Below are positions 15,957 through 24,137 of a stretch of 64,000 bases of DNA, piece by piece. Made by a program: the position numbers and the translations under genes. The DNA lies in the NCBI RefSeq assembly GCF_035818635.1, contig NZ_JAYLLH010000020.1:18051-82050 (forward strand), read 5' to 3'. The stretch is from Mesobacterium_A hydrothermale. GTDB lineage: Bacteria; Pseudomonadota; Alphaproteobacteria; Rhodobacterales; Rhodobacteraceae. Each line of letters begins with the position of its first letter. Positions within the stretch are counted from its first letter, which is position 1. The notes under the pieces were generated by a model. That model was not told the origin of the DNA, did not search any database, and was given only the letters and a program-made list of their open reading frames with translations.

Positions 15957-16467
15957 CACTTGCGTCCCCGGCAGGGTCAGGATCGTCGTCTTGGTCTCGC
16001 TCAAGGCGCACATCCGTCTCCACCAGTTCCTCCAGCGCCTCGCGAAGGGCCCCGCGCAGCATGTCCCGAACCGCGCCGGGGCTTGCCGCGCCATGCACCT
16101 GCGGCGCCAGCCGGTCGGGCAGCGCCAGAAGCCGCGTGCGCAACAGCGCCAGTACCGCGATCCAGGCGGCCTCCACGTCGCCCGCCGCGATCACCGCGCC
16201 GCGCTTCTCCTCCGCCTCCATCTCGGCGAGATCGGCGCGCGCCCGGATGAACCGGGCCCGCTCGGCGGCATAGTCCGGCGCGCCGGCCTGCGCCTTCGCC
16301 GCCTGGTCGCGCAGATAGCGCACATAGCCGCGCACCGAACCGATCAGGTCGTACTGCCCGCGCGTCGCCTTCGGGATCACGCCCTCGCGGCTCAACTGCT
16401 GCACCCGCCGCTCGGAGAGATCCAGAAGCTTCGCGATCACCGCAATAGGCTGGCTGGTCGATGACAC
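15892..16467 (-). CDS. Terminase small subunit (Nu1-like)
   Basis: Starting at GTG 16467, the 191-residue product begins (M)SSTSQPIAVIAKLLDLSERRVQQLSREGVIPKATRGQYDLIGSVRGYVRYLRDQAA, a winged HTH of the Nu1/MerR type that binds cos DNA. A coiled coil (ADLAEMEAEEKRGAVIAAGDVEAAW) and a helical oligomerisation domain follow. The acidic tail (DQDDDPDPAGDASDAPDGG...) overlaps the TerL start. An upstream ATG at 16584 would overrun the divergent promoter region and the opposite gene start, so GTG is preferred. Confidence 0.85.
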   Translation of the reverse strand: MSSTSQPIAVIAKLLDLSERRVQQLSREGVIPKATRGQYDLIGSVRGYVRYLRDQAAKAQAGAPDYAAERARFIRARADLAEMEAEEKRGAVIAAGDVEAAWIAVLALLRTRLLALPDRLAPQVHGAASPGAVRDMLRGALREALEELVETDVRLERDQDDDPDPAGDASDAPDGGSGAEGADPAAGADDQ

Positions 16468-16582
16468 GCGATGGCTCCCAGTCCGCTTATAAAGCCATGA
16501 TATTGCTGCGATTATACTGGATATAGCGGCGCTTCGGAGCGAAGCTAAATCAAACGAAACGACACGCCTGAAGGAGCCCGCC
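16468..16582. promoter_or_regulatory. Divergent control region between terminase and small plus-strand genes
   Basis: These 115 bases are locally AT-rich (around 16483-16530, with TTATAAAG and ATTATACTGGATAT) and contain GCGCTTCGGAGCGAAGC (16530-16546), which can fold as a short hairpin. The late packaging operon reads left and the three small genes read right from here, so promoters for both are expected. AAGGAG just before 16583 is the ribosome site of the first rightward gene. Confidence 0.45.
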
Positions 16583-16765
16583 ATGACCCTCGCCGAACGC
16601 TACAACGCCGAAGCCCTCCGCCTGCTGCCGCACATGGCCGATGACCTTGCGGTGGACCCCGCCATCGACCGCGTCAGCGAGATCGACGAGATCGTCTTCC
16701 GCCGCGGCGAGTTTCTCGGCGGCATGGCCTGCGCCATCCTCGCCATGATCGAGCGGAAAAATTGA
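16583..16765 (+). CDS. Hypothetical 60-residue protein
   Basis: MTLAERYNAEALRLLPHMADDLAVDPAIDRVSEIDEIVF... is a small, acidic, helical protein preceded by a good AAGGAG site. It is first of three rightward genes that end at a strong terminator. No family recognised. The set lies between the late operon and the methyltransferase end of the early operon. Confidence 0.6.
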   Translation: MTLAERYNAEALRLLPHMADDLAVDPAIDRVSEIDEIVFRRGEFLGGMACAILAMIERKN

Positions 16766-16774
16766 GGAATACCA

Positions 16775-17044
16775 ATGACCCGTCTGAACCCCCGGACCAC
16801 ACCCCGCCATCAGCTTCGTGCCGAGAAGACCCGTCGCAATCACGAAGCCGCCCTCGCCGCCTTTACGGCCAAGAAGGCCGAGATCGATGAGATGCTTGCC
16901 CGGCTGCAGGCGCTGAGCGACGATCATTTCAACTGCCCCCCCGACGAGATCGGCTGGGCGGTGGTCGGCAGCCTCGAGCACTACGCCGGCCTGCTCCGGC
17001 GCATCACCGACAGCGCTTTCGGCGAGGGAGAATACGACGAGTGA
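16775..17044 (+). CDS. Hypothetical 89-residue protein
   Basis: This protein has a basic N-terminus (MTRLNPRTTPRHQLRAEKTRRNHEAALAAF) followed by a helical segment with FNCPPDEIGWAVVGSLEHYAGLLRRI. It starts 9 bases after the preceding gene, so the two are likely cotranscribed. No family recognised. Confidence 0.6.
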   Translation: MTRLNPRTTPRHQLRAEKTRRNHEAALAAFTAKKAEIDEMLARLQALSDDHFNCPPDEIGWAVVGSLEHYAGLLRRITDSAFGEGEYDE

Positions 17045-17136
17045 TCTTCGGCCTTGCCGAACTCCGGCCCGCCCGCTGGCGGGCATGGGGTTGTAGAAGG
17101 CGCCGCATGACGCGGTCCCGAACACGGAGACCCCAG

Positions 17137-17667
17137 ATGACCAAGCTATCCGACACGCAAGCGATCATCCTTAGCGCCGCCGCGCAGAAAGTGGTCGGCG
17201 CGCTCATGAAGCGCGGACTGATCACCGAAACCGTGACAGACCAACGCGCGAAGGCCGATCCCGCCTTGAACTGCATCTGGCGCAACGACGAGGACGGCCG
17301 CGCCATCCTCCTGCGCATCACGAACGCGGGCCTTGCCGCCGTCGGCATCGAGCCGGAGGACGGGAACAGCGCGCCCATGGGCGCCGACGAGGCGCAGAGC
17401 GACGAACCCGCGCAGGATGCTCCCGCCGTGTCCGACCCCGCGCCGAAGACACGCACGCCGCGCACCGGTACCAAGCAGGCGAAGCTGATCGAGATGCTTC
17501 GCGCAAAAGGTGGCGCCACCATCGACGAGATCGTCGCCGAAACGGGATGGCAGTCTCACACCGTCCGCGGCGCCATGTCCGGCGCGCTCAAGAAAAAGCT
17601 GGGCCTGATGATCACCTCCGAGAAGATCGAGGGGCGCGGACGGGTCTACCGCATCGCCAGAGACTGA
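17137..17667 (+). CDS. DUF3489 domain protein
   Basis: This 176-residue protein starts MTKLSDTQAIILSAAAQK. It has an N-terminal winged-helix-like region (about 1-75), a Pro/Ala/acidic linker (75-115) and a C-terminal DUF3489 segment TKQAKLIEMLRAKGGATIDEIVAETGWQSHTVRGAMSGALKKKLGL, itself a winged helix. A DNA-binding role is likely. Homologues are common in prophages and integrative elements of alphaproteobacteria. An intrinsic terminator follows 26 bases after the stop. Confidence 0.85.
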   Translation: MTKLSDTQAIILSAAAQKVVGALMKRGLITETVTDQRAKADPALNCIWRNDEDGRAILLRITNAGLAAVGIEPEDGNSAPMGADEAQSDEPAQDAPAVSDPAPKTRTPRTGTKQAKLIEMLRAKGGATIDEIVAETGWQSHTVRGAMSGALKKKLGLMITSEKIEGRGRVYRIARD

Positions 17668-17693
17668 CACCCGGCCTCACCGCAATCTTGCTG

Positions 17694-17722
17694 CCGCCGC
17701 CCAACGTCGGGCGGCGGTTTTT
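17694..17722 (+). terminator. Intrinsic terminator
   Basis: CCGCCGCCC (17694-17702) pairs perfectly with GGGCGGCGG (17709-17717) across a 6-base loop and is followed by T5. It ends the rightward three-gene unit and abuts the 3' end of the convergent DUF7220-like gene. Confidence 0.88.
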
Positions 17723-17946
17723 CATTCTGCGCCCCGGATCTGCAGCACCTCGAACAGCCGCCGCAGGGCGAAGGAGCGGGCCAGGCTTACGATGGTGAAT
17801 ATCCCGCCCATCTTCAGGTTCTGCACCAGCGTCGTGTGCAGCCCGAAGGCTGGGAAGATCAGGATTTGCGTCACAACGGCGACGCCATAGCCAACCGTCA
17901 CATTGGCGATGGCCTCGATCAGCGACATGAAGCGAGATTGCTTCAT
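17722..17946 (-). CDS. DUF7220-like small membrane protein
   Basis: This 74-residue protein (MKQSRFMSLIEAIANVTVGYGVAVVTQILIFPAFGLHTTLVQNLKMG...) has two membrane-spanning segments and the SLIEA-N-GYG start and SLARSFALRRLFE ending of a small family frequent in phage early regions. It overlaps the methyltransferase gene by 4 bases and is last in the leftward early operon. Function unknown. Confidence 0.75.
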   Translation of the reverse strand: MKQSRFMSLIEAIANVTVGYGVAVVTQILIFPAFGLHTTLVQNLKMGGIFTIVSLARSFALRRLFEVLQIRGAE

Positions 17947-19175
17947 GCAGCTTCCCGTCCGTCCTGAACCTCTGCGAAGCTGCGCCCGTCACCATCCAGC
18001 ACCGCCTGCCGCCCGGTGAAGCGCTGCCAGCGCTCCACGATCACGTCGACGAATTTCGGATCAAGCTCCAGCAACGCCGCCTTGCGACCGGTGGTCTCGG
18101 CCGCGATCAGCGTGGTGCCGCTGCCGCCGAAAGGATCGAACACCAGATCACCCACGCGGCTCGAGTTCCTGAGAGCCCGCTCGACCAGCGCAACCGGCTT
18201 CATCGTCGGGTGCAGGTCATTCTTCGCCGGCCGGTCGATCAGCCACACATCGCCCTGGTCGCGCGCCCCGCACCAGCGGCGCTTGGCGCCCTCGGGCCAG
18301 CCATAGAGGATCGGCTCGTATTGCCGTTGGTAGTCCGAGCGCCCAAGCGTGAACCGATCCTTGGCCCAGATCACGAAGGTGGACCAGTGGCCGCCGGCCT
18401 CGGTGAAGGCCTTCTGCAAGGTGTGCAGCTCGCTCGAGGACATGCAGATATAGACCGCGCCCGCAGTGCGCGCGTTGATCAGCACGCAGGCAACATACAG
18501 GAACTGGCCGAAGGCATCGCCCAGGGCATCGTTCCTGATCCGGCGATCCTTGCCGGCTTTCTCGGCGCCAACCCCGCCGGCATAGTCGACGTTGTAGGGC
18601 GGATCGCAGAAGCAGATGTTGGCCTTGTCGTTCCCCAGCAGTCGTTCCACGTCGGTTGCCACCGTAGCGTCACCGCAGAGCAGGCGATGCGGGCCGAGTT
18701 GCCATAGATCGCCGGGGCGGCTGACCGGGTCATCCGGTGCGTCTGGAACCTCATCGGCATCCTCGGCCGCCGCCTCTTCGACGCCGGAAAGAAGCGCGTT
18801 CAACTCGTCCTCGGTGAAGCCGGTGAGGCCGAGGTCGAACTCGGCCTCAAGGAGGTCGCCCAGTTCCAGCCCCAGCAGGTCCTCGTCCCACTCGGCGTTC
18901 TGGGCCGAGCGGTTGTCCATGATCCGGAAGGCGCGCGCCTGGGCCTCGGTCAGGCCCTTGGCGACATGCACCGGCGCGGCCGCGAGCCCCAGCTGGCGTG
19001 CGGCTTCCAGCCGGGTATGCCCGGCCAGCACCACCATGTCCTCGTCAACCACGATCGGCTGGCGCCAGCCAAACTCGGCAATCGACGCGGCAACTGCGGC
19101 CACCGCCTTGTCGTTGCGGCGCGGGTTGCGAGCATAGGGAATGATCTGCCCGAGAGGCAGCTCGATCACGTCCAT
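17943..19175 (-). CDS. ParB-domain DNA methyltransferase fusion
   Basis: This 410-residue protein has two parts. Residues 1-100 are a ParB/Srx-type domain (IIPYARNPRRNDKAVAAVAASI..GWRQPIVVDEDMVVLAGHTRLEAA). Residues 155-395 are a beta-group (N4/N6) DNA methyltransferase with DPPYN at 191-195 and FDPFGGSGTT in the SAM-binding loop near 350. The fusion is common in prophages, and the enzyme probably protects phage DNA from restriction. A cognate nuclease is absent here, so it appears to be an orphan. Target sequence unknown. Confidence 0.92.
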   Translation of the reverse strand: MDVIELPLGQIIPYARNPRRNDKAVAAVAASIAEFGWRQPIVVDEDMVVLAGHTRLEAARQLGLAAAPVHVAKGLTEAQARAFRIMDNRSAQNAEWDEDLLGLELGDLLEAEFDLGLTGFTEDELNALLSGVEEAAAEDADEVPDAPDDPVSRPGDLWQLGPHRLLCGDATVATDVERLLGNDKANICFCDPPYNVDYAGGVGAEKAGKDRRIRNDALGDAFGQFLYVACVLINARTAGAVYICMSSSELHTLQKAFTEAGGHWSTFVIWAKDRFTLGRSDYQRQYEPILYGWPEGAKRRWCGARDQGDVWLIDRPAKNDLHPTMKPVALVERALRNSSRVGDLVFDPFGGSGTTLIAAETTGRKAALLELDPKFVDVIVERWQRFTGRQAVLDGDGRSFAEVQDGREAA

Positions 19176-19579
19176 GGGTGGTTCCTGGTGTTGGGGTTCG
19201 AAAGCGAAGCCGGGCGCGGGCCAAAGCGAAATGGGGTCCGACCCCCGTTTCGTTTCAGGCGGGGTGTTCGGGGCCGTCAGCCCCTTGTTTCATTGGGTTT
19301 TGTGGCAAAGCGAAACGAAACGGGTATTTTCGGCGGCGTCACTGGGAAAGCCTCGCGCCAAGCCCCCCCGAATACGTTGGTGAACAGGAAGGACCCGTAA
19401 AATCAAAGACTTGCAAGTCGGCGGAGAAGGTTGTTCCGGTCAGCCGGTCCGCGCTTGCCCATTTCAACCACCTCGCTCATCCGTTCCGTCCCTCGCTCGC
19501 GCCTCTTGCGATCTTGGTCCGTTTGTAGCCCCCGGAGCGGCCCTGGTGAATCCCCCGCGATGTCTCACCGAAAATTTTC
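19176..19579. other. 404-base gap with nested inverted repeats
   Basis: No convincing gene was found. CCCGTTTCGTTTC (19244-19256) and GAAACGAAACGGG (19312-19324) form a perfect 13-base inverted repeat. Between them GGGGC-CGTCA-GCCCC (19270-19284) makes a second hairpin. GAAATGGGGTCCGACCCCCGTTTC (about 19229-19252) gives an alternative fold sharing the left arm. The region lies just upstream of the methyltransferase start and might be a leader with alternative structures, a regulatory site or a non-coding RNA. Confidence 0.5.
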
Positions 19580-20026
19580 TCACAGGACGATTTTCCTTGA
19601 CAGCCTGTCGGCGTTTTCGATCACGAAGCGCTTCGAGCGTTTGGAGGACGGCACCCGCCCGTTGAGCCGCCACACGATCACCGCAAGGCCGTATTCCCAG
19701 TGGCGGCTGGCGGCCGGGCGGCTTAACCCGATCTCCCAGCCGATCTTCTTCCATGGCGTCCGATTGGCGCGCAGCCAGACGATCCGGGCGTCGTCCTTCT
19801 CGAGCCAGCGCAGCCAGAGCATCGCCTCCTCGGCCTCCGTGATCATGCGCGGGCTCGGCAGCGGTCGCCGCATTCGAGGCTCCTGGCCGACCTGATCGGC
19901 GAAGCTGTGGAAATACTCGGGCCAGGAGTTGAAATACCCCTGCGGCCTCACGGCCGGCATCTGCGCGAACACGTCGGCCGCCAATTCCAGCCGGTCCTGC
20001 ACCCGGGCCATCGTCCAGTCAGCCAT
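19580..20026 (-). CDS. DUF6362-like phage protein with putative HTH
   Basis: This 148-residue protein (MADWTMARVQDRLELAADVFAQMP...) has ITEAEEAMLWLRWLEKDDARIVWLRANRTPWKKIGWEIGLSRPAASRHWEYGLAVI. The IVWLRA...PWKKIGWEIGLSRPAASRHW stretch reads as a helix-turn-helix of the sigma-4/terminase-like type. It follows a RuvC-like gene in the early operon. It may regulate late genes, but this is not shown. Confidence 0.7.
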   Translation of the reverse strand: MADWTMARVQDRLELAADVFAQMPAVRPQGYFNSWPEYFHSFADQVGQEPRMRRPLPSPRMITEAEEAMLWLRWLEKDDARIVWLRANRTPWKKIGWEIGLSRPAASRHWEYGLAVIVWRLNGRVPSSKRSKRFVIENADRLSRKIVL

Positions 20027-20216
20027 GTCGTTCCTCCCGCTTGCCGTAAAGACGCTCGCCGAGTTGCCGCACCAGTTCCCGCTCGGGCCAGGTCAACCGG
20101 TCGTCTTCCACTGAGACCGCCAGCAGGCCTTGCTCCCGCCAGCCGTCACGCTTGACCTCATCGGGGTCGCGTCGCCGCCCGCCATAGCCCGGCGGTGTGA
20201 AGCGCATCGTCTTCAT
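20019..20216 (-). CDS. Hypothetical 65-residue protein
   Basis: MKTMRFTPPGYGGRRRDPDEVKRDGWREQGLLAVSVEDDRLTWPERELVRQLGERLYGKREERHG is basic and charged. It overlaps the RuvC-like stop (ATGA) and the next gene by 8 bases, which supports translation. No family recognised. Confidence 0.6.
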   Translation of the reverse strand: MKTMRFTPPGYGGRRRDPDEVKRDGWREQGLLAVSVEDDRLTWPERELVRQLGERLYGKREERHG

Positions 20217-20704
20217 GCCAGCCCTCCCTTGGTTTCGATCGCCCAAAGCAGGATCGCGATGGCATCGGCCTCGTTGTCGTCGGCCGGGCTGAAGCCCCGG
20301 GCACGGGCGGCGTCGATCATCGCCTGCTTGGGCGCGTTCCCCTTGCCGGTGGCGTGGCGTTTGATGGTGCCGACCGGGACACCCTCGTAGGGCACGCCGC
20401 GCAGCTCGGCCCACGCAGTCAGGGTGGCCATGAGCCCGCCGTAGACATGGGCCGCGTCGGTCCCGGCGTGGCGGCGAACCTCCTCGAACCAGATCGCTTC
20501 CACTGGGCCGGAGAGCCGGTCGATCTCCGTCAGCCAGTTGGTGAAGCGCAGATACCGCATGCCGCCGCCGTCATAGCGGCCGGGACGGAGGCTGACCGTG
20601 CCGCTGGTGATCAGCCCGTCTTGGCCGCGCAATGCCCAGCCGGTCGTGGTGCCCAGATCGAGGGCGAGGATGGTGGAGGATGGAAAGGTTGGTGTCGCGG
20701 CCAT
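20213..20704 (-). CDS. RuvC-like Holliday junction resolvase
   Basis: This 163-residue protein contains ILALDLGTTTGWAL (RNase H-fold strand with the first catalytic Asp), EAIWFEEVRRH (Glu), and GFSPADDNEADAIAILLW with the terminal Asp pair, the RuvC arrangement. It likely resolves branched DNA before packaging. The start at 20704 has an AGGAG site 7 bases upstream. The frame is open for another 121 codons to 21067, where an ATG overlaps the helicase stop, so a longer 284-residue form cannot be excluded. The extension looks non-conserved and coincides with a repeat array. Confidence 0.85.
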   Translation of the reverse strand: MAATPTFPSSTILALDLGTTTGWALRGQDGLITSGTVSLRPGRYDGGGMRYLRFTNWLTEIDRLSGPVEAIWFEEVRRHAGTDAAHVYGGLMATLTAWAELRGVPYEGVPVGTIKRHATGKGNAPKQAMIDAARARGFSPADDNEADAIAILLWAIETKGGLA

Positions 20705-20772
20705 TTGGGGGCTCCTTTTTTCCGGCTGCTCGATGAAGGGATGGACAGGATCGCGGTGGACGAAATCGCCCA

Positions 20773-20821
20773 GGGGTGGGTGGTGGACCTCCCCACCTGA
20801 CGGGGGGAGTCCACCCACCCC
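20773..20821. repeat. Large GC-rich hairpin upstream of the resolvase gene
   Basis: GGGGTGGGTGG...GACCTCCCC (20773-20794) faces GGGGGGAGTCCACCCACCCC (20802-20821). The arms pair over 11 outer bases and again at the inner GAC/TCCCC part, with a 3-base bulge and a 7-base loop. It sits between the CAGATT repeat cluster and the resolvase ribosome-binding site. Confidence 0.65.
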
Positions 20822-20841
20822 TTTAGGGGTGCCTTTTCCGA

Positions 20842-21038
20842 AATCTGGAATCTGGCAGAACCGCATGATTTCATTGAGGAAATCCAGATTGCGGGTCAGA
20901 TTGCGGATCAACCCGTCCGAAATCTGACGCAGGCCCGTCAACCCATTGAAAAACCGGCAGAAAACCCAGATTCCAGATTGCGCGCAGATTTCAGATTTCG
21001 CGAAATCTGGCCAGATTTCGGATTTCCGCGTCCAGATT
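20842..21038. repeat. Cluster of twelve CAGATT/AATCTG repeats
   Basis: CAGATT occurs at 20885, 20897, 20967, 20974, 20985, 20992, 21012 and 21033. AATCTG occurs at 20842, 20849, 20921 and 21004. A longer unit, CCAGATTTCGGAT, is present at 21011 and 21032. About 0.1 copies of the 6-mer would be expected by chance in 197 bases. Next to a primase-helicase gene it resembles a replication origin iteron field or a multi-site operator. The minus frame through it stays open (MSIAAPNASEIW...), so it could instead encode repeats of S-E-I-W type. Confidence 0.6.
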
Positions 21039-21063
21039 TCGGATGCATTCGGGGCGGCTATAC

Positions 21064-23382
21064 TCATGCCTCACCCCCCTCCGGATAGACCCAGACAGCG
21101 GGGTTTTCGACCGGCAGAACGGCCCCGGTCTGGGGGCATTTGTAGTGGCTCGGGAACACCCGGACATGCACCGGGGTGACCTCGCCGGTCTCCGGATCCG
21201 TGGCCTCCTCGCCGGTCGCCAGTTCCATGTGTTCGACGCAGAGATAGCCGTACTTGCTGCGGTCCGAGGCGAGGCCGAGATCGCTTGCGGCATCGCCCTT
21301 GACGAACTTGACGATCCCCTTGGTGGTCAGGACGTTCAGCCTCTCGCGAATGCTGGTCTGCCCGCTGAGGCCGCTCTTGTTCTCGAAGGCCTCGGCGAAG
21401 AGGGTCATGGTGTACATGCGCCCCGAGCGCGCCTCGCGGTGAAGAATGTCGACGATGACCTCGCCTTTTCGGTCGCGCTCCGCATCAAACTTCGCGCCCT
21501 GTTCGGCGCGCACGAGCCGCTCGTTCATCGGGTTCACCTCGACCCACGCCCCCTTGACCTTGTCGACGAGCTTTGCCCGCAGCGCGGGGCCGTTCCGAAG
21601 CTCGATTTCCAGCTTGCGTTCCGAGGCCTCCTCGTCGGGACGGTGCAGGATCAGGCCCGAGGTATAGAACCCGCGCAGCGCGCTGGCGCCGGAAAGCGCC
21701 AAGAAGGGATCGTCCTTTATCTGCTGCTTGCTGAGCTTCTTGGTGTGGTGGACCAGGATGACACCGCAATCAGGGTCGATATGGTCGCGCAGTACCTCCA
21801 CCCGTTCCTTCAAGAAGAACATCATGGCGGTGTTGTCATTCTCGCCGCCGCCATCTGGTCCGCCGTCGAACAGGTTGCGGATCGGGTCGACGCAGAGGAT
21901 GTCCACGGGCGCATCCGGGAAGGCCGTTTGAACGGCACGCGCCACGCGCAAGCTGCCCTCGTTGTCGAGCAGCATCTTCAGCTTGGGCGTGGCAACGAAA
22001 GTGTCCCGTGCAGCGTCCAGCACCTCTGGCGGAAGCGCAATCTGCCTCAGCCGTTCCCGGAGATAGTGATACTGGATCTCGGCCTGCAGGTAGAAGATCC
22101 GCAGCGGCCGCGGAGGGGTGAAGCCAAGGAACGGCACGCCAGCGGCCATGTGCACGAGCCAGGAGATCAGCAGATCGCTCTTGCCGACCTTGGGGGCACC
22201 GCCCAACACCAGCAGCCCGCCCGGCGTCAGCACGCGCGGTGCGATGATGTCCTCCGGCATCGGGCTCTGGTCGTCCAGCAATGTGCCCAGCGTGAACGCG
22301 GGCATCTCAATCGGCCCTGACACGCCGGTTTCCAATCGCAACAAGGGCGGTCCGTTCTTCTCGACATGCCGGGCCCAAAGCCGGTCAGATTCTGTTTTCA
22401 GCCGTTCCTCGGACCAGCTCGGGCGCAGCATCGCGGCGTTGTAGCCGCAGATGCCTTGCCAACCCTCGTTCGCACTCATGCGCCCTTCATGCACCATGCG
22501 GATGAAATGGCCGATCGCAGCCGAGGCTCCCTCAAAGCGGGACCATGCATCGGTGCCGCCTTCGCGCACCGGGTTGGTCAAAACCGATCCGAGGTCGGGT
22601 TTTGCAATTGTTTCTGGTGTGGTTTCCACGCCGACACCAGGAATGGCCGGCATGTCCGAGACCAGTTCGGCAAAATCATCAAGATCGACCTCGACAGTGT
22701 TTTGCTCCCGGATTTGAACCAGGCGCTGGAGACCGCCCTTGTGATAAACGCTGCCTGCCACCCGTATGGGTTGGTGTGCAGAGCGAAAATGCGTGTCGCC
22801 GCCAACCTTGAGGGCAATCTCACCGCGCAGGATACAGAGCCGGGCCAGATCATCACCCTCGGCCGGTTCGGTCAGTTTCCACCAGATATGGAGTTTGGTT
22901 GCGCCAACCCTCGTGCGCCCGCCGCTTTCAACGATCATGGTGGGCTGTCCGAGATGCGTGATCAGATGGTCCAGCTTGGCCGGAATGTCGCCCGCGTCCA
23001 GATCGACGATGATCGCCTGCATTTGCAGCACATCGGCCGATTTGGCCTGACCTGGTTCGGCAACGGTGCCGGGGATCACATAGACCGCCGCGCCCTCACG
23101 CGTGGCCCAATTGGCGAAGGTTGCGAGTTTTTCCGGTGCGGTATTGTCCGCATCAATCCAGATATTGTGCGGCTTTCCGTCCTTGCCCTGGCCCTTGTCG
23201 ACAAAGCCGCGCACAGGGATCAGGCCTTCGCAGTAGCCGAACACCACATCGAGGAACGTTTTGATTTGTGCGGCGTCCGGCTCCACCCCGAACGGATCGT
23301 CGAGCGAGGCATCTTGCCGTGCGAGGGCCGCGTCGTTGAAATCCGTCCACGGGTTGAAATGAATGATGCTGTCGTCGCTCAT
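21064..23382 (-). CDS. Phage primase-helicase (RepB-type primase plus RepA-like AAA ATPase)
   Basis: This 772-residue protein begins MSDDSIIHFNPWTDF. An N-terminal archaeo-eukaryotic-primase-like domain shows IIVDLDAGD (about 124-132), LHIWWKL and the downstream FRSAHQPIRVAGSVYHKG. The helicase domain carries Walker A GGAPKVGKSD (394-403), Walker B DILCVDPIRNLFDGG and VILVHHTKK, as in hexameric RepA/DnaB-like helicases. A C-terminal winged-helix-like region follows. It would initiate and drive phage replication. The start at 23382 overlaps the nuclease stop; the upstream in-frame ATG 15 codons earlier is unlikely. Confidence 0.87.
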   Translation of the reverse strand: MSDDSIIHFNPWTDFNDAALARQDASLDDPFGVEPDAAQIKTFLDVVFGYCEGLIPVRGFVDKGQGKDGKPHNIWIDADNTAPEKLATFANWATREGAAVYVIPGTVAEPGQAKSADVLQMQAIIVDLDAGDIPAKLDHLITHLGQPTMIVESGGRTRVGATKLHIWWKLTEPAEGDDLARLCILRGEIALKVGGDTHFRSAHQPIRVAGSVYHKGGLQRLVQIREQNTVEVDLDDFAELVSDMPAIPGVGVETTPETIAKPDLGSVLTNPVREGGTDAWSRFEGASAAIGHFIRMVHEGRMSANEGWQGICGYNAAMLRPSWSEERLKTESDRLWARHVEKNGPPLLRLETGVSGPIEMPAFTLGTLLDDQSPMPEDIIAPRVLTPGGLLVLGGAPKVGKSDLLISWLVHMAAGVPFLGFTPPRPLRIFYLQAEIQYHYLRERLRQIALPPEVLDAARDTFVATPKLKMLLDNEGSLRVARAVQTAFPDAPVDILCVDPIRNLFDGGPDGGGENDNTAMMFFLKERVEVLRDHIDPDCGVILVHHTKKLSKQQIKDDPFLALSGASALRGFYTSGLILHRPDEEASERKLEIELRNGPALRAKLVDKVKGAWVEVNPMNERLVRAEQGAKFDAERDRKGEVIVDILHREARSGRMYTMTLFAEAFENKSGLSGQTSIRERLNVLTTKGIVKFVKGDAASDLGLASDRSKYGYLCVEHMELATGEEATDPETGEVTPVHVRVFPSHYKCPQTGAVLPVENPAVWVYPEGGEA

Positions 23383-24137
23383 GCAAGCTGCTCCCAGCAA
23401 CGGTCCGCATAAGAGCAGAACCGGCATTCGAAGAAATCTCGGGCCTGCGCGATACGCGGCAGCAGTTCACCTGCGTCAGTGGCTTGCAGGATCCGCACCG
23501 CTCGGTCGGACATGCGCTGCGCGAGATCGGCATCGAACGGCACGAGCTCATGATGCAGCTGGGCGGTGTCCTTGTTGATCGCGGTGAAGAGCGCCGGTGT
23601 TGCAGAAATCCCCGGCGCCGAAGGTTCCATGTAGGCCTGATAGATCGCGATCTGGGCGGCGTAGACGGGCTTGGAGACCGTCACGCCGTCCTTGACGCAG
23701 ACCCGCCAGTTCTTCGCGTTCATCGTTTTGCATTCCCAGAGCGCGGGAACACGTATGCCAAGCGCCGCCGGAACATCGGCGATGATCCCGTCGACATGAC
23801 CCCGGATGCGACCGCCCGCGACCGAGAAGCCAAACTGGCCGCCATCGCGTTCTTGGGTGACCAGGTCGATCCCGGCGGCGCGTAGCCAGCGGATTGCCAG
23901 ATCCTCGAGCTGGTGACCAATTGCGAAGATCCGAAGCGTCTGGCCGTTGAAATCGGCCCCCTCATCTTTCGGCGCACCGGCGAACTCGAACTGCAGCGCA
24001 CGTTCGCACGCATGCCCCAGACGGGACGCGCCGAGATAGGTCCGGGGCGGCGTGGCCTCGCGCTCGGCAATGAGAGCGGCGTCGATCAGTTCGTTGATCC
24101 GCTCGGCCATGGAGGGGCGATGATTGAAATCCAGCAT
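23379..24137 (-). CDS. Cas4/RecB-like PD-(D/E)XK nuclease with Fe-S cysteines
   Basis: This 252-residue protein has one cysteine at residue 44 (GHACERALQF) and three near the C-terminus at 238, 241 and 247 (FFECRFCSYADRCW), the iron-sulfur staple of Cas4/AddB nucleases. RGHVDGIIAD and ALWECKTMN supply the catalytic Asp, Glu and Lys of the PD-(D/E)XK core. It probably works as an exonuclease with the Sak4-like ATPase and helicase in recombination. No CRISPR array is nearby, so a role in adaptation is unlikely. Confidence 0.85.
   Translation of the reverse strand: MLDFNHRPSMAERINELIDAALIAEREATPPRTYLGASRLGHACERALQFEFAGAPKDEGADFNGQTLRIFAIGHQLEDLAIRWLRAAGIDLVTQERDGGQFGFSVAGGRIRGHVDGIIADVPAALGIRVPALWECKTMNAKNWRVCVKDGVTVSKPVYAAQIAIYQAYMEPSAPGISATPALFTAINKDTAQLHHELVPFDADLAQRMSDRAVRILQATDAGELLPRIAQARDFFECRFCSYADRCWEQLA

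Noticed and set aside
19178..19528. 116-codon plus-strand frame in the gap before the methyltransferase
   Set aside because: It has a poor start and low-complexity Arg/Pro/Ser content, and overlaps the inverted repeats. No coding evidence.
20705..21067. N-terminal extension of the RuvC-like protein to 284 residues
   Set aside because: The start at 20704 has a strong ribosome site and fits the family length. The extension coincides with a repeat field. It is kept only as an open alternative.
23379..24137. Cas4-like protein as part of a CRISPR system
   Set aside because: No repeat-spacer array, cas1 or cas2 was seen. The gene is embedded in a phage recombination cluster.
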